Both the position numbers and the translations under genes were made by a program. 32,491 nucleotides of DNA, taken from positions 1 through 32,491 of the forward strand of contig JADBZH010000077.1 of the NCBI GenBank assembly GCA_020402585.1, in the 5' to 3' direction. Positions 1 through 11,203 of the stretch are shown here, one piece after another. This DNA is from Phenylobacterium sp. (GTDB lineage Bacteria > Pseudomonadota > Alphaproteobacteria > Caulobacterales > Caulobacteraceae). Within the stretch, counting starts at the first letter, position 1, and each line of letters begins with the position of its first letter. Under the pieces are notes generated by a model. It ran no database searches, was not told the DNA's origin, and saw only the letters and a list, made by a program, of their open reading frames with translations.

Positions 1-927
1 CATGGCGCATCGATGAAGACCAGGTCCATCCGGCCTTCCAGGTCCTTCAACGGATCTGGCCGCAGGGGCGTGCGGACCTGGAGGTTACGCACCCCCGCCC
101 TCTCCCCGCGGCGCACCGTGTCGGCCAGCCGCCGGGCGTCGGAATCGTAGGCATAGACTTGCCCGGTCGAGCCCATGGCGGCGGCCAGGGCCAGGGTCTT
201 GCCCCCGCCGCCGGCGCAGAGGTCCAGCACCTGGGCGCCCTTGACGTCGCCCGCACAGGCGGCGGCGATCTGGGACCCCGCGTCCTGGACCTCCATCCAT
301 CCCTTGACGAACTCGGGCAGGCTCTCGACCGACGGGGTCCGTTCCGCAGCGGCGGGAGGATCGATCCGGAGGCCCAGGGGCAGGTCGGGGATGGGATGGG
401 CGCCCAGGGGACCCGCCGCCTTCAGGGCGCGGTCCGGGTCGCTCTTGAGGGTGTTGACGCGCAGGTCGACGGGGGCGCGGCGGGCCAGGGCCTCCGCCTC
501 GCGTCGGGTGCGGTCGCCGAACACACGGGCGAAGGCCGGGGCCAGCCAGTCGGGCAGGTCAGCCGCCACAGCGTCAGGGGCTCCGGCAAGATCGCGGGGT
601 TCTGAGAGACGGGCGGCTTCTGAGGCGCTCAGCGCCCCCGGTCCATGCGGCGTCTCCGAGAAGGCGGCCGCGATGCGGGCTGCAGGCCAGGGCCAGGTCT
701 GGGACAGCACGCCGAGGACGGCGCCTCTGGGACTGTCATCTTCCATCCGCCAGGCCGCCGACCGCCGGCGCCGCAGGACGTCCAGGACGAGGCCCGCGAC
801 AAAGGCGCGATCCCCTGATCCCGCGTATCGGGCGGCGTCACTCCAGGCTTTGAGGGCCAGGCGCGCGGGACGGCGAGCGGTCTCGATCTCCGTCAGGACG
901 CGGATAGCCGCCTCGATCCGCCCTGCG

Positions 928-935
<8 letters not shown>
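1..935 (-). CDS. rsmB: 16S rRNA (cytosine-C5)-methyltransferase RsmB, C-terminus cut by window edge
   Basis: RsmB/NOP2 family SAM-dependent methyltransferase that puts a 5-methyl group on a cytosine of 16S rRNA (C967 in E. coli). About 311 codons are visible. The N-terminal ~180 residues are a degenerate NusB-like RNA-binding region. The Rossmann fold then starts with EVQDAGSQIAA and motif I VLDLCAGGGGKT near residue 236. The reading frame leaves the window exactly at motif IV: DLVFIDAP followed by TG, the first two bases of the expected catalytic Cys of DAPC. The start is inferred as TTG at 935 (then RDAGRIEAA), overlapping the stop of the MAPEG gene by 8 bases; no ATG or GTG fits in this frame. 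It is the last visible gene of the minus-strand guaB cluster. Family assignment is firm; the exact target base is inferred from the family. Confidence 0.9.
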
Positions 936-2822
<1,887 letters not shown>

Positions 2823-2842
<20 letters not shown>

Positions 2843-3557
2843 GGCCGGCGGCGGGTCGGCCACGGAATCCGGTCGCGACGAGATAGGTCTCCGAGGAGTC
2901 CGCCCGGCTGGCTGGCGGCTTGACGTTGCGGACCTGGGCGAAGCTGCGCTTGAGCCGTGTGATGACCTCGCTGATCTCACCGCCCTGGAAGGCCTTGGCC
3001 ACGAAGGCGCCGCCGGGGGGCAGGACGGTCTCGGCAAAGTCGACCGCCGCATCGATCAGCCCGACGATCCGGAGGTGATCCGTCCTGCGATGTCCCACCG
3101 TATTGGGCGCCATGTCGGACATGACGAGGTCGGGGGCGCCGCCCAGGAGCGCCACAAGCGCGTCGCCGCAAGCCGGGTCAGTGAAGTCCATCTGCAGCAG
3201 GACAGCCGGCGGCAGGGGCTCCACCGGGAGAAGATCGACACCGACGATCTGGGTGACGCCACGCTCGATGGCGACCTGCGTCCACCCTCCGGGCGCGGCG
3301 CCGAGGTCGATGACCCTCTGGCCGGGCTTCAGGAGCCCGAAGCGGTCGGCGATGTCCGTCAGCTTGTAGGCGGCCCGGCTCCGATAGCCATGCGCGCGGG
3401 CCTTGGCGGACCAGGGATCATTGATCTGGCGTGACAGCCAGGCCTGGGAGGACGGCGTGCGCATCTTGGCGGTCTTCAGGCGCGCCGGCTTGCCGCGGCC
3501 CTCCTCTGTTCCGCCAGTGGGGGCGCGGACCATGCGCCTGCGGGGGGGATCAGCCAT
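2823..3557 (-). CDS. rlmE: 23S rRNA (uridine-2'-O)-methyltransferase RlmE (FtsJ/RrmJ)
   Basis: SAM-dependent 2'-O-methyltransferase acting on a uridine in the A-loop of 23S rRNA (U2552 in E. coli) during late 50S assembly. At 244 aa it is slightly longer than E. coli RlmE, through a basic, low-complexity N-terminal extension of ~30 residues. The SAM-binding motif [12 protein letters not shown] is at 84-95. The K-D-K-E catalytic tetrad is visible as K65 (SRAAYKL), D148 ([10 protein letters not shown]), K188 (VAKAFQGG) and E223 (SSETYLVA). The ATG at 3557 overlaps the end of the Ppx/GppA gene by 8 bases, so the two are probably co-transcribed. Identity is firm. Confidence 0.96.
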
Positions 3558-4641
3558 GCGCCGGCCTTCCCCCGCGACCCCTGGGCCGGCGCCTTTGCCG
3601 GGCCGCCATCATCGACAGGAGGATCCCTTCGCGAAGGCCGCGGTCCGCCACCCTGACGCGGTCGCAGGGCCAGAGTTCCTGGACCGCCTGCAGAATGGCG
3701 GCGCCGGCGAGGACGAGGTCTGCGCGATCCGGCCCGATGCAGGGCTGAGCCGCCCGCTCCTCCATGTTCATGCCAATGAGCCGGTCAACAGAGGCCTCAC
3801 ATTCAGCGCGGGTCATCCAGATCCCGTCCACCCGGCTCCGGTCATATCGGGGCAGATTCAGGTGAAGACCCGCCAGGCTGGTGATTGCCCCCGACGTCCC
3901 GATGATGTGCGCCCGACCGGCGTCGAAGACGGGGCGGAGGCTCTCCGCGCCGGTGAACCCTTCCAGCGGTCCGCGGAAGGCGTCCACCATCCGGCGGAAC
4001 CAGACCTCAGGCGGATCGCGGCCCTCGGGGAACTGTTCCGCAAGAGTCACGACGCCGAGCGGGATGGATCGCCAGGCCCTGACGGGCGCGCTTCCGGGGC
4101 CCTGCCTGCCAGAGCGCCCGCGGCCGGAGAGATCCACCCAGGACAGCTCGGTCGACCCGCCCCCGACATCGACGACCAGGGCCGCGTCCGCTGTTCGGTC
4201 CAGGAGATTCAGGCACCCGGCCACAGAGAGGTGCGCCTCCTCCTTGGGCGAGATCACCTCCAGCTGCAGGCCGGTCTCCGCCGCCACCCGTTCGATGAAC
4301 TCGGCCCCGTTCTGCGCCGACCGGCAGGCCTGGGTGGCGATGGCCTTGAACCGTGTGACGCCCCGTCGACGGACCTTCTCGGCGCTGACGCGAAGCGCGG
4401 CGAGCGCCCGGTCCATCGCCGCATCCGAGAGCCGGCCGGTCTGCGACAGGCCCTCCCCAAGGCGGACGATGCGGGAATAGGCGTCCACGACCCGGAACCC
4501 CCGACCCGCAGGCGCCGCGATCAGGAGCCGGCAATTGTTGGTGCCGAGGTCCAGAGCCCCGTAGAGCACCTTGCCCCCCGCTCCTGCGCCCTGTTCCCGG
4601 CCGTTTTGCGCGGCGCCGGGCGCGCCTGGCGCCTCTGACAT
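3550..4641 (-). CDS. Ppx/GppA family exopolyphosphatase/pppGpp phosphohydrolase
   Basis: An ASKHA-fold phosphatase of the Ppx/GppA family, which hydrolyses polyphosphate or pppGpp. The first phosphate-binding segment is LYGALDLGTNNCRLLIA, the second VVDVGGGSTELSW, with GTSGAITSLAG further on. At ~363 aa it has the two-lobed core but lacks the C-terminal HD-like domain of the ~500 aa E. coli proteins, as is common in alphaproteobacteria. The first ~20 residues are Ala/Gly/Pro-rich and probably disordered. The ATG at 4641 is preferred over an upstream TTG at 4656; an AGGG lies a few bases before it. It is the first gene of the minus-strand set leading to rlmE and guaB, and diverges from hspQ. 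The sequence does not settle Ppx versus GppA activity. Confidence 0.9.
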   Translation of the reverse strand: MSEAPGAPGAAQNGREQGAGAGGKVLYGALDLGTNNCRLLIAAPAGRGFRVVDAYSRIVRLGEGLSQTGRLSDAAMDRALAALRVSAEKVRRRGVTRFKAIATQACRSAQNGAEFIERVAAETGLQLEVISPKEEAHLSVAGCLNLLDRTADAALVVDVGGGSTELSWVDLSGRGRSGRQGPGSAPVRAWRSIPLGVVTLAEQFPEGRDPPEVWFRRMVDAFRGPLEGFTGAESLRPVFDAGRAHIIGTSGAITSLAGLHLNLPRYDRSRVDGIWMTRAECEASVDRLIGMNMEERAAQPCIGPDRADLVLAGAAILQAVQELWPCDRVRVADRGLREGILLSMMAARQRRRPRGRGGRPAHG

Positions 4642-4726
4642 GGACCCTGGTTCCAAACAGGCGCGACAATCTGTCCCGCCACTTCCTCTGCAGCCTATCC
4701 GAGAGGCTTCGCCCCCGGAAGGCGTC

Positions 4727-4788
4727 TTGCGGCCACACCGGATTGAATTAGGTATAGGAGGTGGCTCTCCAGAGCCGGAGTCTCAGTG
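4727..4788 (+). promoter_or_regulatory. hspQ upstream region with short hairpin and weak promoter match
   Basis: The gap between the Ppx/GppA gene and hspQ holds TTGCGG (4727-4732) and, 16 to 20 bases later, the only AT-rich patch, TTAGGTATAGG (4748-4758), so a promoter for hspQ is plausible but not a strong match. A perfect inverted repeat GGCTCT-CC-AGAGCC (4763-4776) follows, then GGAG (4777-4780) as a ribosome binding site eight bases from the ATG at 4789. The hairpin would sit in the leader next to the ribosome binding site. A heat-shock promoter would be expected from the gene's name in E. coli, but no convincing sigma-32 consensus is visible. Confidence 0.3.
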
Positions 4789-5163
4789 ATGAACATCCAG
4801 CGATCCCCCGGCGGCGGCCGTTCCGACCCTCCCGCGATCATCCGGGAAGCGAAGTTCGCGATTGGCGATGTGGTGAAACACCGGATCTTCCCTTTCCGGG
4901 GGGTGATCTTTGACGTGGATCCGACCTTCAACAATACCGAGGAGTGGTGGCTCTCCATCCCCGAGCACGTGCGCCCCCGGAAGGACCAGCCCTTCTACCA
5001 TCTGCTGGCCGAGAACGAGGACAGCGCCTACGTGGCCTATGTGTCCGAGCAGAACCTGCTGGCCGACGAGACGGGCGAGCCGGTCGGTCACCCCCAGACG
5101 CCGGAGATCTTCGAGGCCTTTGAGCCCGGCCGCTATCGCCTGCGGCCCCGCATCAGCAACTAG
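4789..5163 (+). CDS. hspQ: heat shock protein HspQ (YccV-like)
   Basis: A small cytosolic beta-barrel protein of the HspQ/YccV family. Enterobacterial members bind hemimethylated DNA (DnaA control) and act as specificity factors for Lon protease. The family core is complete: FAIGDVVKHRIFPFRGVIFD, then DVDPTFNNTEEWW, DQPFYHLLAE and YVAYVSEQNLLAD. It is ~124 aa, about 20 residues longer than the E. coli protein because of a Pro/Gly-rich N-terminal extension. ATG at 4789 is used; the GTG one codon earlier is equally possible. It stands alone on the plus strand, diverging from the Ppx/GppA gene and ending only 9 bases from the tamB stop. No stem-loop terminator fits in that gap. Confidence 0.93.
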   Translation: MNIQRSPGGGRSDPPAIIREAKFAIGDVVKHRIFPFRGVIFDVDPTFNNTEEWWLSIPEHVRPRKDQPFYHLLAENEDSAYVAYVSEQNLLADETGEPVGHPQTPEIFEAFEPGRYRLRPRISN

Positions 5164-5172
5164 GGCTGCGAC

Positions 5173-8100
5173 TCAGTAGTCCCGCCTCCAGCGCACCGAG
5201 AGGGTGTTTCCGCCCTGGCCGTAAAGCTTGGAGATCAGGCTCAGGGAGCGGCTGACATTCCATTCGACCTGGGCGGACCCGCCGTCTCGGCCGCCTCCGC
5301 TGACGATCAACAGGACGTTGTCTGTCAGATATTTGCCTCCAGAGACTTCAATTCCCTCGCCATCGACGCCCCCGGCGAAGGTCAAGCGGTCCAGCCCCGC
5401 AAGGCCGCGGAGATTGCCGATCACATCGAGAGCGCCGCCGCCCGCCATGGACGCGACGGCCGACGCCAGCTGGGCCGTCTCCACCGGCGAGAGCTGGGAG
5501 GCCGACCTGCCGAAAAGGATCTGCGAGAAGATCTCATCCGTCGGCAGGGGCGGCGTTGACGTCAGGGTGATCTCCGGGCGCTCCGCCGTGCCTCGGATCC
5601 GCACGATGGCGGTCAGCGCCGGATCACTCCGAACGGCCGCAAGGTCCAGACGGATCCGGGCCGGATCCTCGGAAAGGTAGACCACGCCGGAGGGATCGAT
5701 CTCGAAGCGCTTGTCGGCGAAGGCGTAGGACCCGCGCACCACCCGGGCCAGACCCGTGAGGCGGGGCCGGGCCGTCGTTCCCGTCACGCGGGCGTCGACG
5801 GACATCTCCAGGTCCAGCCCCTGGCCGCGGATGTAGATCTGCTCGGGAGCCTTCAGGGTGACGTCGAGGGCCACGGCGGGGCCCCCGCCTGCGCGTCCGT
5901 CTCTGCGGCCGACCTCCACAGGTCGGTTGATCTCCGTGACCGCCAGGGGAGTCACACCGGTCGGGGTCGGGGCCGTGGCGGTGACGTCCGCCCGGTTGAT
6001 GGTCAGTCCGCCCTTGAGGGTGACCCGGCCGTCCGCCGCACGGGTCATGGAGGCCTGCCCCGAGGCGATGGCGGTGGCCAGCTCGTTGTCGATGACCCGG
6101 AAGTTCAGGAGGTCCAGGCGGAACGAACTGGCCGCGCCCTCCTGGAGGGAGATGAGCCCGGACCCGGACAGCGTGCCCCCCTGCCCGTCAGCCCCTGTCG
6201 CGCGGTCGATCCGGATGGCTGATTCCGACAAACGGGAGCGCACGACGACATTCTTGAGCACCAGCCCGGTCGAGGCGTCCGCAAAGGCGCCATTCTCGAT
6301 CTCGGCTTCCCCGTCCGCCCTCGGCGCCGCCAGGGTGCCGCCCAGGGTTCCCCGGACCTGGACGAGCCCGCTGAGGGTCTGCTCACCGCCGACAAACAGG
6401 TCCCAGAGGGGCTTCACCTCGCCGTTCGCCTGGATCCGGCCTCGGAGGGGGCGCTCCCGGTCAGGAGATATGCTGAATGCGGCGAGGCGCGTGTTCACCG
6501 GCAGCGTCACCTCTCCGTCAGCGGACATCCCCTGCCGGTTCCCGATGTCCGCCGCCAGCCGGAGCTCTTCCTCGGCGAGGGCGGCGGTGAAGCGCCCGTT
6601 CAAGCCCAGGGCCACCTCGCTGTCCCGGGAGCGGACACCCTCCAGCCGCCCGGAACTGGCGCCGACAAGCCGGCCATCCCTCCCTTCGATCCGGAAGTCC
6701 GCGTCGAGACGGCCGGCAAGGTCCGGGTTCAGAAAACTCGCAGGGACGTCCTCGAGCCGGCCTGTGACCAGGGCGCTGGACCGTTCAAGGGCCAGGTCCA
6801 GGGAGGCCGCGCCCTCCTGGTCCAGGCCGATGCGAAGCCTGGCCCGGCGCCTGTCCCCATCAAGTTCGAGGCGCGCGGTCTCCAGGGTCCTGACCCGGCG
6901 CCCCGCCGCCTCCCCGCCCCCGTCGAAGCCGATCCGCCACCCCTCGCCCGAACGCTCGGCAAGACCAGTCCCATCGACATTCCAGTCCCCGCTCGTCGTC
7001 TGGCCGTTGGCGCGAAGACGGAGGGCAAGACGCTCAAGGGGCCCCTCGGCGGTGAGCCGGCCTTCGGACACCGAGACGGTCTCGCCGGGTGAAAGGGCGT
7101 TACGCGCTGAGAGGTCCGCGTTGAGCCAGAGACCGGAACCCGTCCGGTCCTCCAGCCGAAGGGCGCCGGTCACGGTTCCCTCCGCCAGGAAGGCGCCCCG
7201 CGACAGGTCAATGGCGAGGTCGGCCTGTGAGGCGCCCTTTCCGCCGAGGGTCGCCTCGCCCCGGACCTGGAGTCCACTGGCGTCCACCCGGATTTCGCTC
7301 AGCTGCACGCCGCCCCTCGGAAAGGCGAATGCGGCCCCCGCTGACGCAGGGCCGTGGGGACTTTGGGCCTTGAGGTCGGCCGCTCCACCTGCAGGGGACC
7401 AGTTCATATCCAGTTGCGCCTGGGTGAGCTTGAGCCCCGGAAGGTCGATGGCGTCGAAGCCCGCTTCCATGCGGACCTCAGGGGTTGCGAGACGACCGCC
7501 AACGCGGCCTGCGCCCGAGGCCTTGCCTGCAATCTCAACAGGACCGGCGGCGAAGGGACCGGATGCCGACCAATCGAAGCCGACGTCCAGAGCCCCCGAG
7601 GCGAGGGCGCCGCCACGGGCGTTCGCCCGGATAGCCCGGCCTTCCACGACGATGCGCTCGAACCGCAGGTCGCCCTCCTGGAGGGCGAAACGGGCGTCCA
7701 GCGTCGGGCGCGGCCCGAGCAGCCTGTCCGCCTCGAGGCGGCCTGTCTTCAGATTGTCTCCCCGAGCGGAAACGGAGACTTCCCAGGGCGATTGAGCCCC
7801 CCCCGAGCGCGCGCTCCAGCGACCTGACATTCCGCCGGAGGCGCCGGGCAGGCCCACGTCCAGCCGGGTGGCGACCGCTTCACCAGAGAAGGACAGCCCC
7901 CCCAGAAGACCGCGAGACCCCTCCCCGGTGACCCGGAACCCGGAGCCGACAGCCCTGAGGTCCTCAATGAGGAGGGCGCCGTCGGCCAGCCGCGAGGCCT
8001 TCAGGTCCAGGGTCGGGGCCCGGCCAAGGAGGTTGGCGGGCAGGCCTGTTCCTCGGCCGCCCTCGCCGCGCAATCCCACCTGGAGGTCGAGGCGTCCCTT

Positions 8101-9333
8101 CTGGGCCTCCAGAGTGACGGGACCGCCGAACTCTGCGAGTTGGTACCCTGCGGCCTGGATCGCCGCTACCCGGGCCTCTCCGCCGAACCGCCAGGCTTCC
8201 GCCCCACCCGCCATCCGGCCCCCGATACGGAGCGCTCCCGCCTCCCCGCCGCCAAGGAGCCGGGCCAGGGAGGGTGCGGTGAGCAGCACCTCCAGGCCGC
8301 CCTCGCCAGCCTGCAGCTTCTCGAGGTCGACCGGGCCGCGGACCGAGACCTTCGCCGTCTCGGCAAGGACGGTCAGGTCGATGACATATCCCCCCCTGTC
8401 GCCGGGCCTGCCCTTGGCTGTACCGGCAAGGCGCAGCTGCGGGCCGAGCCTTTCCGCGAGAGGTCGGGTCAGGGTCGACGCCGACAGGTCGACGAGGCCG
8501 GTCAGGGATCCGCCTTCCGGAGTCCATCCCCCGGTGACGGCCACAGGCCGGTCATCGCCCGAGCGCAGATCGGCCCGGACCTGGCCCCGCTCGACCTGGC
8601 CGTCCGCCGCCACAGACAGCCTGAAGGGCTTGTCCGCCGCCACACCGACCGAGCCCGCCAGGGCGCCGCCCATCGCCTCCAGGGCCTCGACCCTCACCCG
8701 GAGCGGGCGGTCCGGACCGACATCGAGGTCCAGGTTTGCAAAGTCGCCCTCCCGCAGCAGGCTGATTGCCGAAAGCCGGGCGGAAGCGCCGTCATCGTCC
8801 CTGAGCACCTGGACGACCCCGCCTGCCCTGAACTCTCCGCGCCTGACGCTGAAGGCCGGATCGGTCTCGATGACAGTGGACAGGTTGCGCAGCGTAATCG
8901 TCACTGGCAGGGCCTGATGGGGTTTGGGAGGCTCCAGCTTGGGCCCGCGGAGGACCCGGATCCTCTCGGCAGAGGCCCTCTCGACCCGGACCTCACGTCC
9001 GGACAGGCGAAGAGGTCGCCACTCCAGGCTCAGGGCCCGGGCCTCGATCCAGACCCCTTCCTTGTCCCGGATCGCAAGGCGGCGAACCGTGAACGCCCCC
9101 AGGGGATCACCGGCGAGCCCCTGGACCTCGAGACGCCCCACCGGGCTCACCGGCAGGCCGTCTGCGATGGACTCGACAAGGGCCAGACCCTTCGGCGTCC
9201 GCAGGAAGACCGGCGCAGCCAGCGCAATCCCGGCCAGGATGACAGCCACACCCCCCAACGCGAGAAGGGCGGCGCGGACGGCCCGACTGCGCAGTCTGGA
9301 ACGCTTGGGAATGGGTTCGGCAGCCTCGGTCAA
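5173..9333 (-). CDS. tamB: translocation and assembly module subunit TamB (DUF490)
   Basis: A very large (1386 aa) AsmA/TamB-type protein, anchored in the inner membrane by one segment (residues ~20-43, ALLALGGVAVILAG) and spanning the periplasm as a long beta-taco groove. Such proteins are linked to outer-membrane protein assembly and to phospholipid transport to the outer membrane. The C-terminal ~350 residues are the conserved DUF490/TamB domain, with signatures IYIRGQGLDLEMS, RGSYAFADKRFEI and PTDEIFSQILFGR. It ends in a strand-rich segment finishing SVRWRRDY. Translation starts at TTG 9333, which overlaps the tamA stop as TTGA; no ATG or GTG in frame would keep the membrane anchor. It follows tamA in the same operon, as in many proteobacteria. 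Confidence 0.95.
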   Translation of the reverse strand: MTEAAEPIPKRSRLRSRAVRAALLALGGVAVILAGIALAAPVFLRTPKGLALVESIADGLPVSPVGRLEVQGLAGDPLGAFTVRRLAIRDKEGVWIEARALSLEWRPLRLSGREVRVERASAERIRVLRGPKLEPPKPHQALPVTITLRNLSTVIETDPAFSVRRGEFRAGGVVQVLRDDDGASARLSAISLLREGDFANLDLDVGPDRPLRVRVEALEAMGGALAGSVGVAADKPFRLSVAADGQVERGQVRADLRSGDDRPVAVTGGWTPEGGSLTGLVDLSASTLTRPLAERLGPQLRLAGTAKGRPGDRGGYVIDLTVLAETAKVSVRGPVDLEKLQAGEGGLEVLLTAPSLARLLGGGEAGALRIGGRMAGGAEAWRFGGEARVAAIQAAGYQLAEFGGPVTLEAQKGRLDLQVGLRGEGGRGTGLPANLLGRAPTLDLKASRLADGALLIEDLRAVGSGFRVTGEGSRGLLGGLSFSGEAVATRLDVGLPGASGGMSGRWSARSGGAQSPWEVSVSARGDNLKTGRLEADRLLGPRPTLDARFALQEGDLRFERIVVEGRAIRANARGGALASGALDVGFDWSASGPFAAGPVEIAGKASGAGRVGGRLATPEVRMEAGFDAIDLPGLKLTQAQLDMNWSPAGGAADLKAQSPHGPASAGAAFAFPRGGVQLSEIRVDASGLQVRGEATLGGKGASQADLAIDLSRGAFLAEGTVTGALRLEDRTGSGLWLNADLSARNALSPGETVSVSEGRLTAEGPLERLALRLRANGQTTSGDWNVDGTGLAERSGEGWRIGFDGGGEAAGRRVRTLETARLELDGDRRRARLRIGLDQEGAASLDLALERSSALVTGRLEDVPASFLNPDLAGRLDADFRIEGRDGRLVGASSGRLEGVRSRDSEVALGLNGRFTAALAEEELRLAADIGNRQGMSADGEVTLPVNTRLAAFSISPDRERPLRGRIQANGEVKPLWDLFVGGEQTLSGLVQVRGTLGGTLAAPRADGEAEIENGAFADASTGLVLKNVVVRSRLSESAIRIDRATGADGQGGTLSGSGLISLQEGAASSFRLDLLNFRVIDNELATAIASGQASMTRAADGRVTLKGGLTINRADVTATAPTPTGVTPLAVTEINRPVEVGRRDGRAGGGPAVALDVTLKAPEQIYIRGQGLDLEMSVDARVTGTTARPRLTGLARVVRGSYAFADKRFEIDPSGVVYLSEDPARIRLDLAAVRSDPALTAIVRIRGTAERPEITLTSTPPLPTDEIFSQILFGRSASQLSPVETAQLASAVASMAGGGALDVIGNLRGLAGLDRLTFAGGVDGEGIEVSGGKYLTDNVLLIVSGGGRDGGSAQVEWNVSRSLSLISKLYGQGGNTLSVRWRRDY

Positions 9334-11114
9334 AAGCTCTGCCCGATGCTGATATAGACCTGGTAGCTGGGGTCGTCGGATCGCCGGTTCAGGGGGACGG
9401 CCAGGTCGAACCGGATGGGACCAAAGCCGAGATTGTAGCGAACGCCCAGCCCCACGCCGAGGTCGAGGGTGTCAAAGGCGGGCTCCTGCGAGACGCCGAC
9501 TGAACCCGCATCCACGAAGGCGACCAGGCCCCATTGATCGGACAGACGATGCCGAACCTCCCCAGAGAGCTCCACCAGGGACAGACCCCCGACCGGCGTA
9601 TTGTCCGAAAGGTGAGGTCCTATGCCCTGGAAGACATAGCCCCGGACCGATCCGCCGCCTCCGGCGTAGAACCGCCGGGAGGCCGGCACGCCGCCAAGGG
9701 TCCCGCCGAGGATGGACCCCGCCTTGGCCCGGCCCGCCAGGACCGTCCGCCGGTCGCCGTCCAGAGGCAGGTAGGCGGTCCCCTGGAGCGAGGCTTTGAC
9801 ATAGCTCAGGGTCACGGAACCGGTCAGGAGCGTGGGCTCGGCGCGGACGTCGACCCGCCAGCCTGACCTGGGGTCCAGAACGTCGTCCGTCTCATCAATG
9901 GCCAGGGCGCCCAGCAGGGAACCCACCACCTGCTCACGCTGCAGAAGTGCGGAGGCGGACGCCGATTTCTCTTCGGTCTGGGTGTAGTCGAGAGCCGCGC
10001 CAACCGTGATGTAGGCCACCTCTGACCGCTTGCGCTGAACATCGACGCGCACTTCGATCCCGGTCTCGTCATAAGCTGACGTCTCGCGCCGGAAGGCGGC
10101 GGTGTAGCCATTGAGCGACTGCCTCAGGCGTCCCCAATGCGGCAGGGTGACCTCGACACCCAGACGACTGTCCACGGTGGACACCCGGCCGAGGACCGCA
10201 CTGGTGTCCGCCAACCCGAACCGATTGAAGTGCGTCCAGCGCATGTCGGCGCCCAGGCCTTCGCTGCTGGCGTAACTCGCGCCCGCCTCCAGCCGATGAG
10301 GCTTGCGGTCCGTGAGGGTCACCACCACCGGCCTCAACCCACCTTCAGGAACCTCTTCGAGCGGCGCGAGGGCGACCGTGACCTGGTCGTAGGCCCCGGT
10401 CTCCACCAGGCTCTTCTCGAGGCTTGCGATGGAGTCCGGATTGTAGGCCCCGCCCGACGTCCAGGGCGTAAGGCCCTCCAGCCAGTCCGGCCGTGTGCGT
10501 CCCTCCGTCTCGACCCTCAGGGAATCCAGACGAACCGGCAGGCCCGCACTGATCCTGAAAGTCGGTCGAAGGGTCTGGTCCGCGTGATCGACAATCACCT
10601 CCCGCGGGCCGATGAAGGCGTCGGCGTACCCCTCCTTCTGGACCGCTGAGAGGACCCGCGCCTCCGCCGAGACGACATCGATCGCCCGGGCGGGCTGGCC
10701 AGGAGCGATCTGAAGCCGCTCGGTCCCCAGCGCCTGGATCGCGGCATCCGGCGCAGGGTCGATCCACTCGATCCTGACATCGGAAATCCGGAACCGCGGG
10801 CCTGGCGTGACCTCGACAAAAGGTTCGGCAATGACCGCTTCCGAGACCCCGGGCTGGACGCGAAAGGCGTAGTAGCCCTCCGAGCGCAGGACGGCCGAAG
10901 CCTCTTCCGCCGCCACATTGGCCCTCTGCCGGGCGTCAAAGCGATTTCGCGACGGCCGTTCGGTCGCGCCAACCGCCGTCTCGATCCGGGTCCTGAGATC
11001 AGCCGGAAGATCGCCCCGGACCTGAGCGCGCAGTTGCGGCGCCGCCTGGGCGGGATGGGCCGCCAGCAGCGCGAGCCCGGTCAGCCCCGCCAGGAACAGT
11101 CGCGACCCCGTCAC
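9330..11114 (-). CDS. tamA: autotransporter assembly factor TamA (Omp85/BamA family)
   Basis: An outer-membrane beta-barrel of the Omp85 superfamily that works with TamB. The start is set at GTG 11114, giving 594 aa with a clean signal peptide (TGSRLFLAGLTGLALLAAHP, cleavage after AQA near residue 24) and a good ribosome binding site (11121-11125). Starting at 11195 instead would add a Gly/Pro-rich stretch encoded by a repeat-like element. POTRA domains occupy about residues 25-250; the rest is the 16-strand barrel. The Omp85 lid-loop signature VRGY occurs in GGSVRGYVFQG. The C-terminus ends in QVYISIGQSF with a terminal Phe, the usual outer-membrane insertion signal. It overlaps tamB. Confidence 0.93.
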   Translation of the reverse strand: MTGSRLFLAGLTGLALLAAHPAQAAPQLRAQVRGDLPADLRTRIETAVGATERPSRNRFDARQRANVAAEEASAVLRSEGYYAFRVQPGVSEAVIAEPFVEVTPGPRFRISDVRIEWIDPAPDAAIQALGTERLQIAPGQPARAIDVVSAEARVLSAVQKEGYADAFIGPREVIVDHADQTLRPTFRISAGLPVRLDSLRVETEGRTRPDWLEGLTPWTSGGAYNPDSIASLEKSLVETGAYDQVTVALAPLEEVPEGGLRPVVVTLTDRKPHRLEAGASYASSEGLGADMRWTHFNRFGLADTSAVLGRVSTVDSRLGVEVTLPHWGRLRQSLNGYTAAFRRETSAYDETGIEVRVDVQRKRSEVAYITVGAALDYTQTEEKSASASALLQREQVVGSLLGALAIDETDDVLDPRSGWRVDVRAEPTLLTGSVTLSYVKASLQGTAYLPLDGDRRTVLAGRAKAGSILGGTLGGVPASRRFYAGGGGSVRGYVFQGIGPHLSDNTPVGGLSLVELSGEVRHRLSDQWGLVAFVDAGSVGVSQEPAFDTLDLGVGLGVRYNLGFGPIRFDLAVPLNRRSDDPSYQVYISIGQSF

Positions 11115-11120
11115 GCGTGA

Positions 11121-11125
11121 TCTCC
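11121..11125 (-). promoter_or_regulatory. tamA ribosome binding site
   Basis: GGAGA on the minus strand, six bases before the GTG at 11114. It places the tamA start directly at the signal peptide and argues against the longer reading from 11195. Confidence 0.65.
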
Positions 11126-11162
11126 AGTCAGAGGAGTGAGATAGCCCGCCGCCGCCATCCCT

Positions 11163-11184
11163 GTCACCCGCGGAGGCGGGAACT
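11163..11184. repeat. candidate REP-like palindromic element
   Basis: The stretch GTCACCCGCGGAGGCGGGAA (11163-11182) contains a perfect stem CCCGC-GGAG-GCGGG (11167-11180). Its shape, a GTCA-type flank plus a GC palindrome with a short loop, resembles the abundant REP-like repeats of alphaproteobacterial genomes. Read on the minus strand it gives PASAGDRDG, the kind of peptide such repeats produce when wrongly included in an N-terminus. Only one copy is visible here, so repetition cannot be shown from this window. Confidence 0.35.
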
Positions 11185-11203
11185 GGTGCGCCCATTTCAT
11201 GAG

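Noticed and set aside
5858..7795. 645-codon Arg/Ser/Pro-rich open frame opposite tamB
   Set aside because: Composition is that of an antisense frame, there is no domain, and the tamB frame is continuous with its own signatures on both sides.
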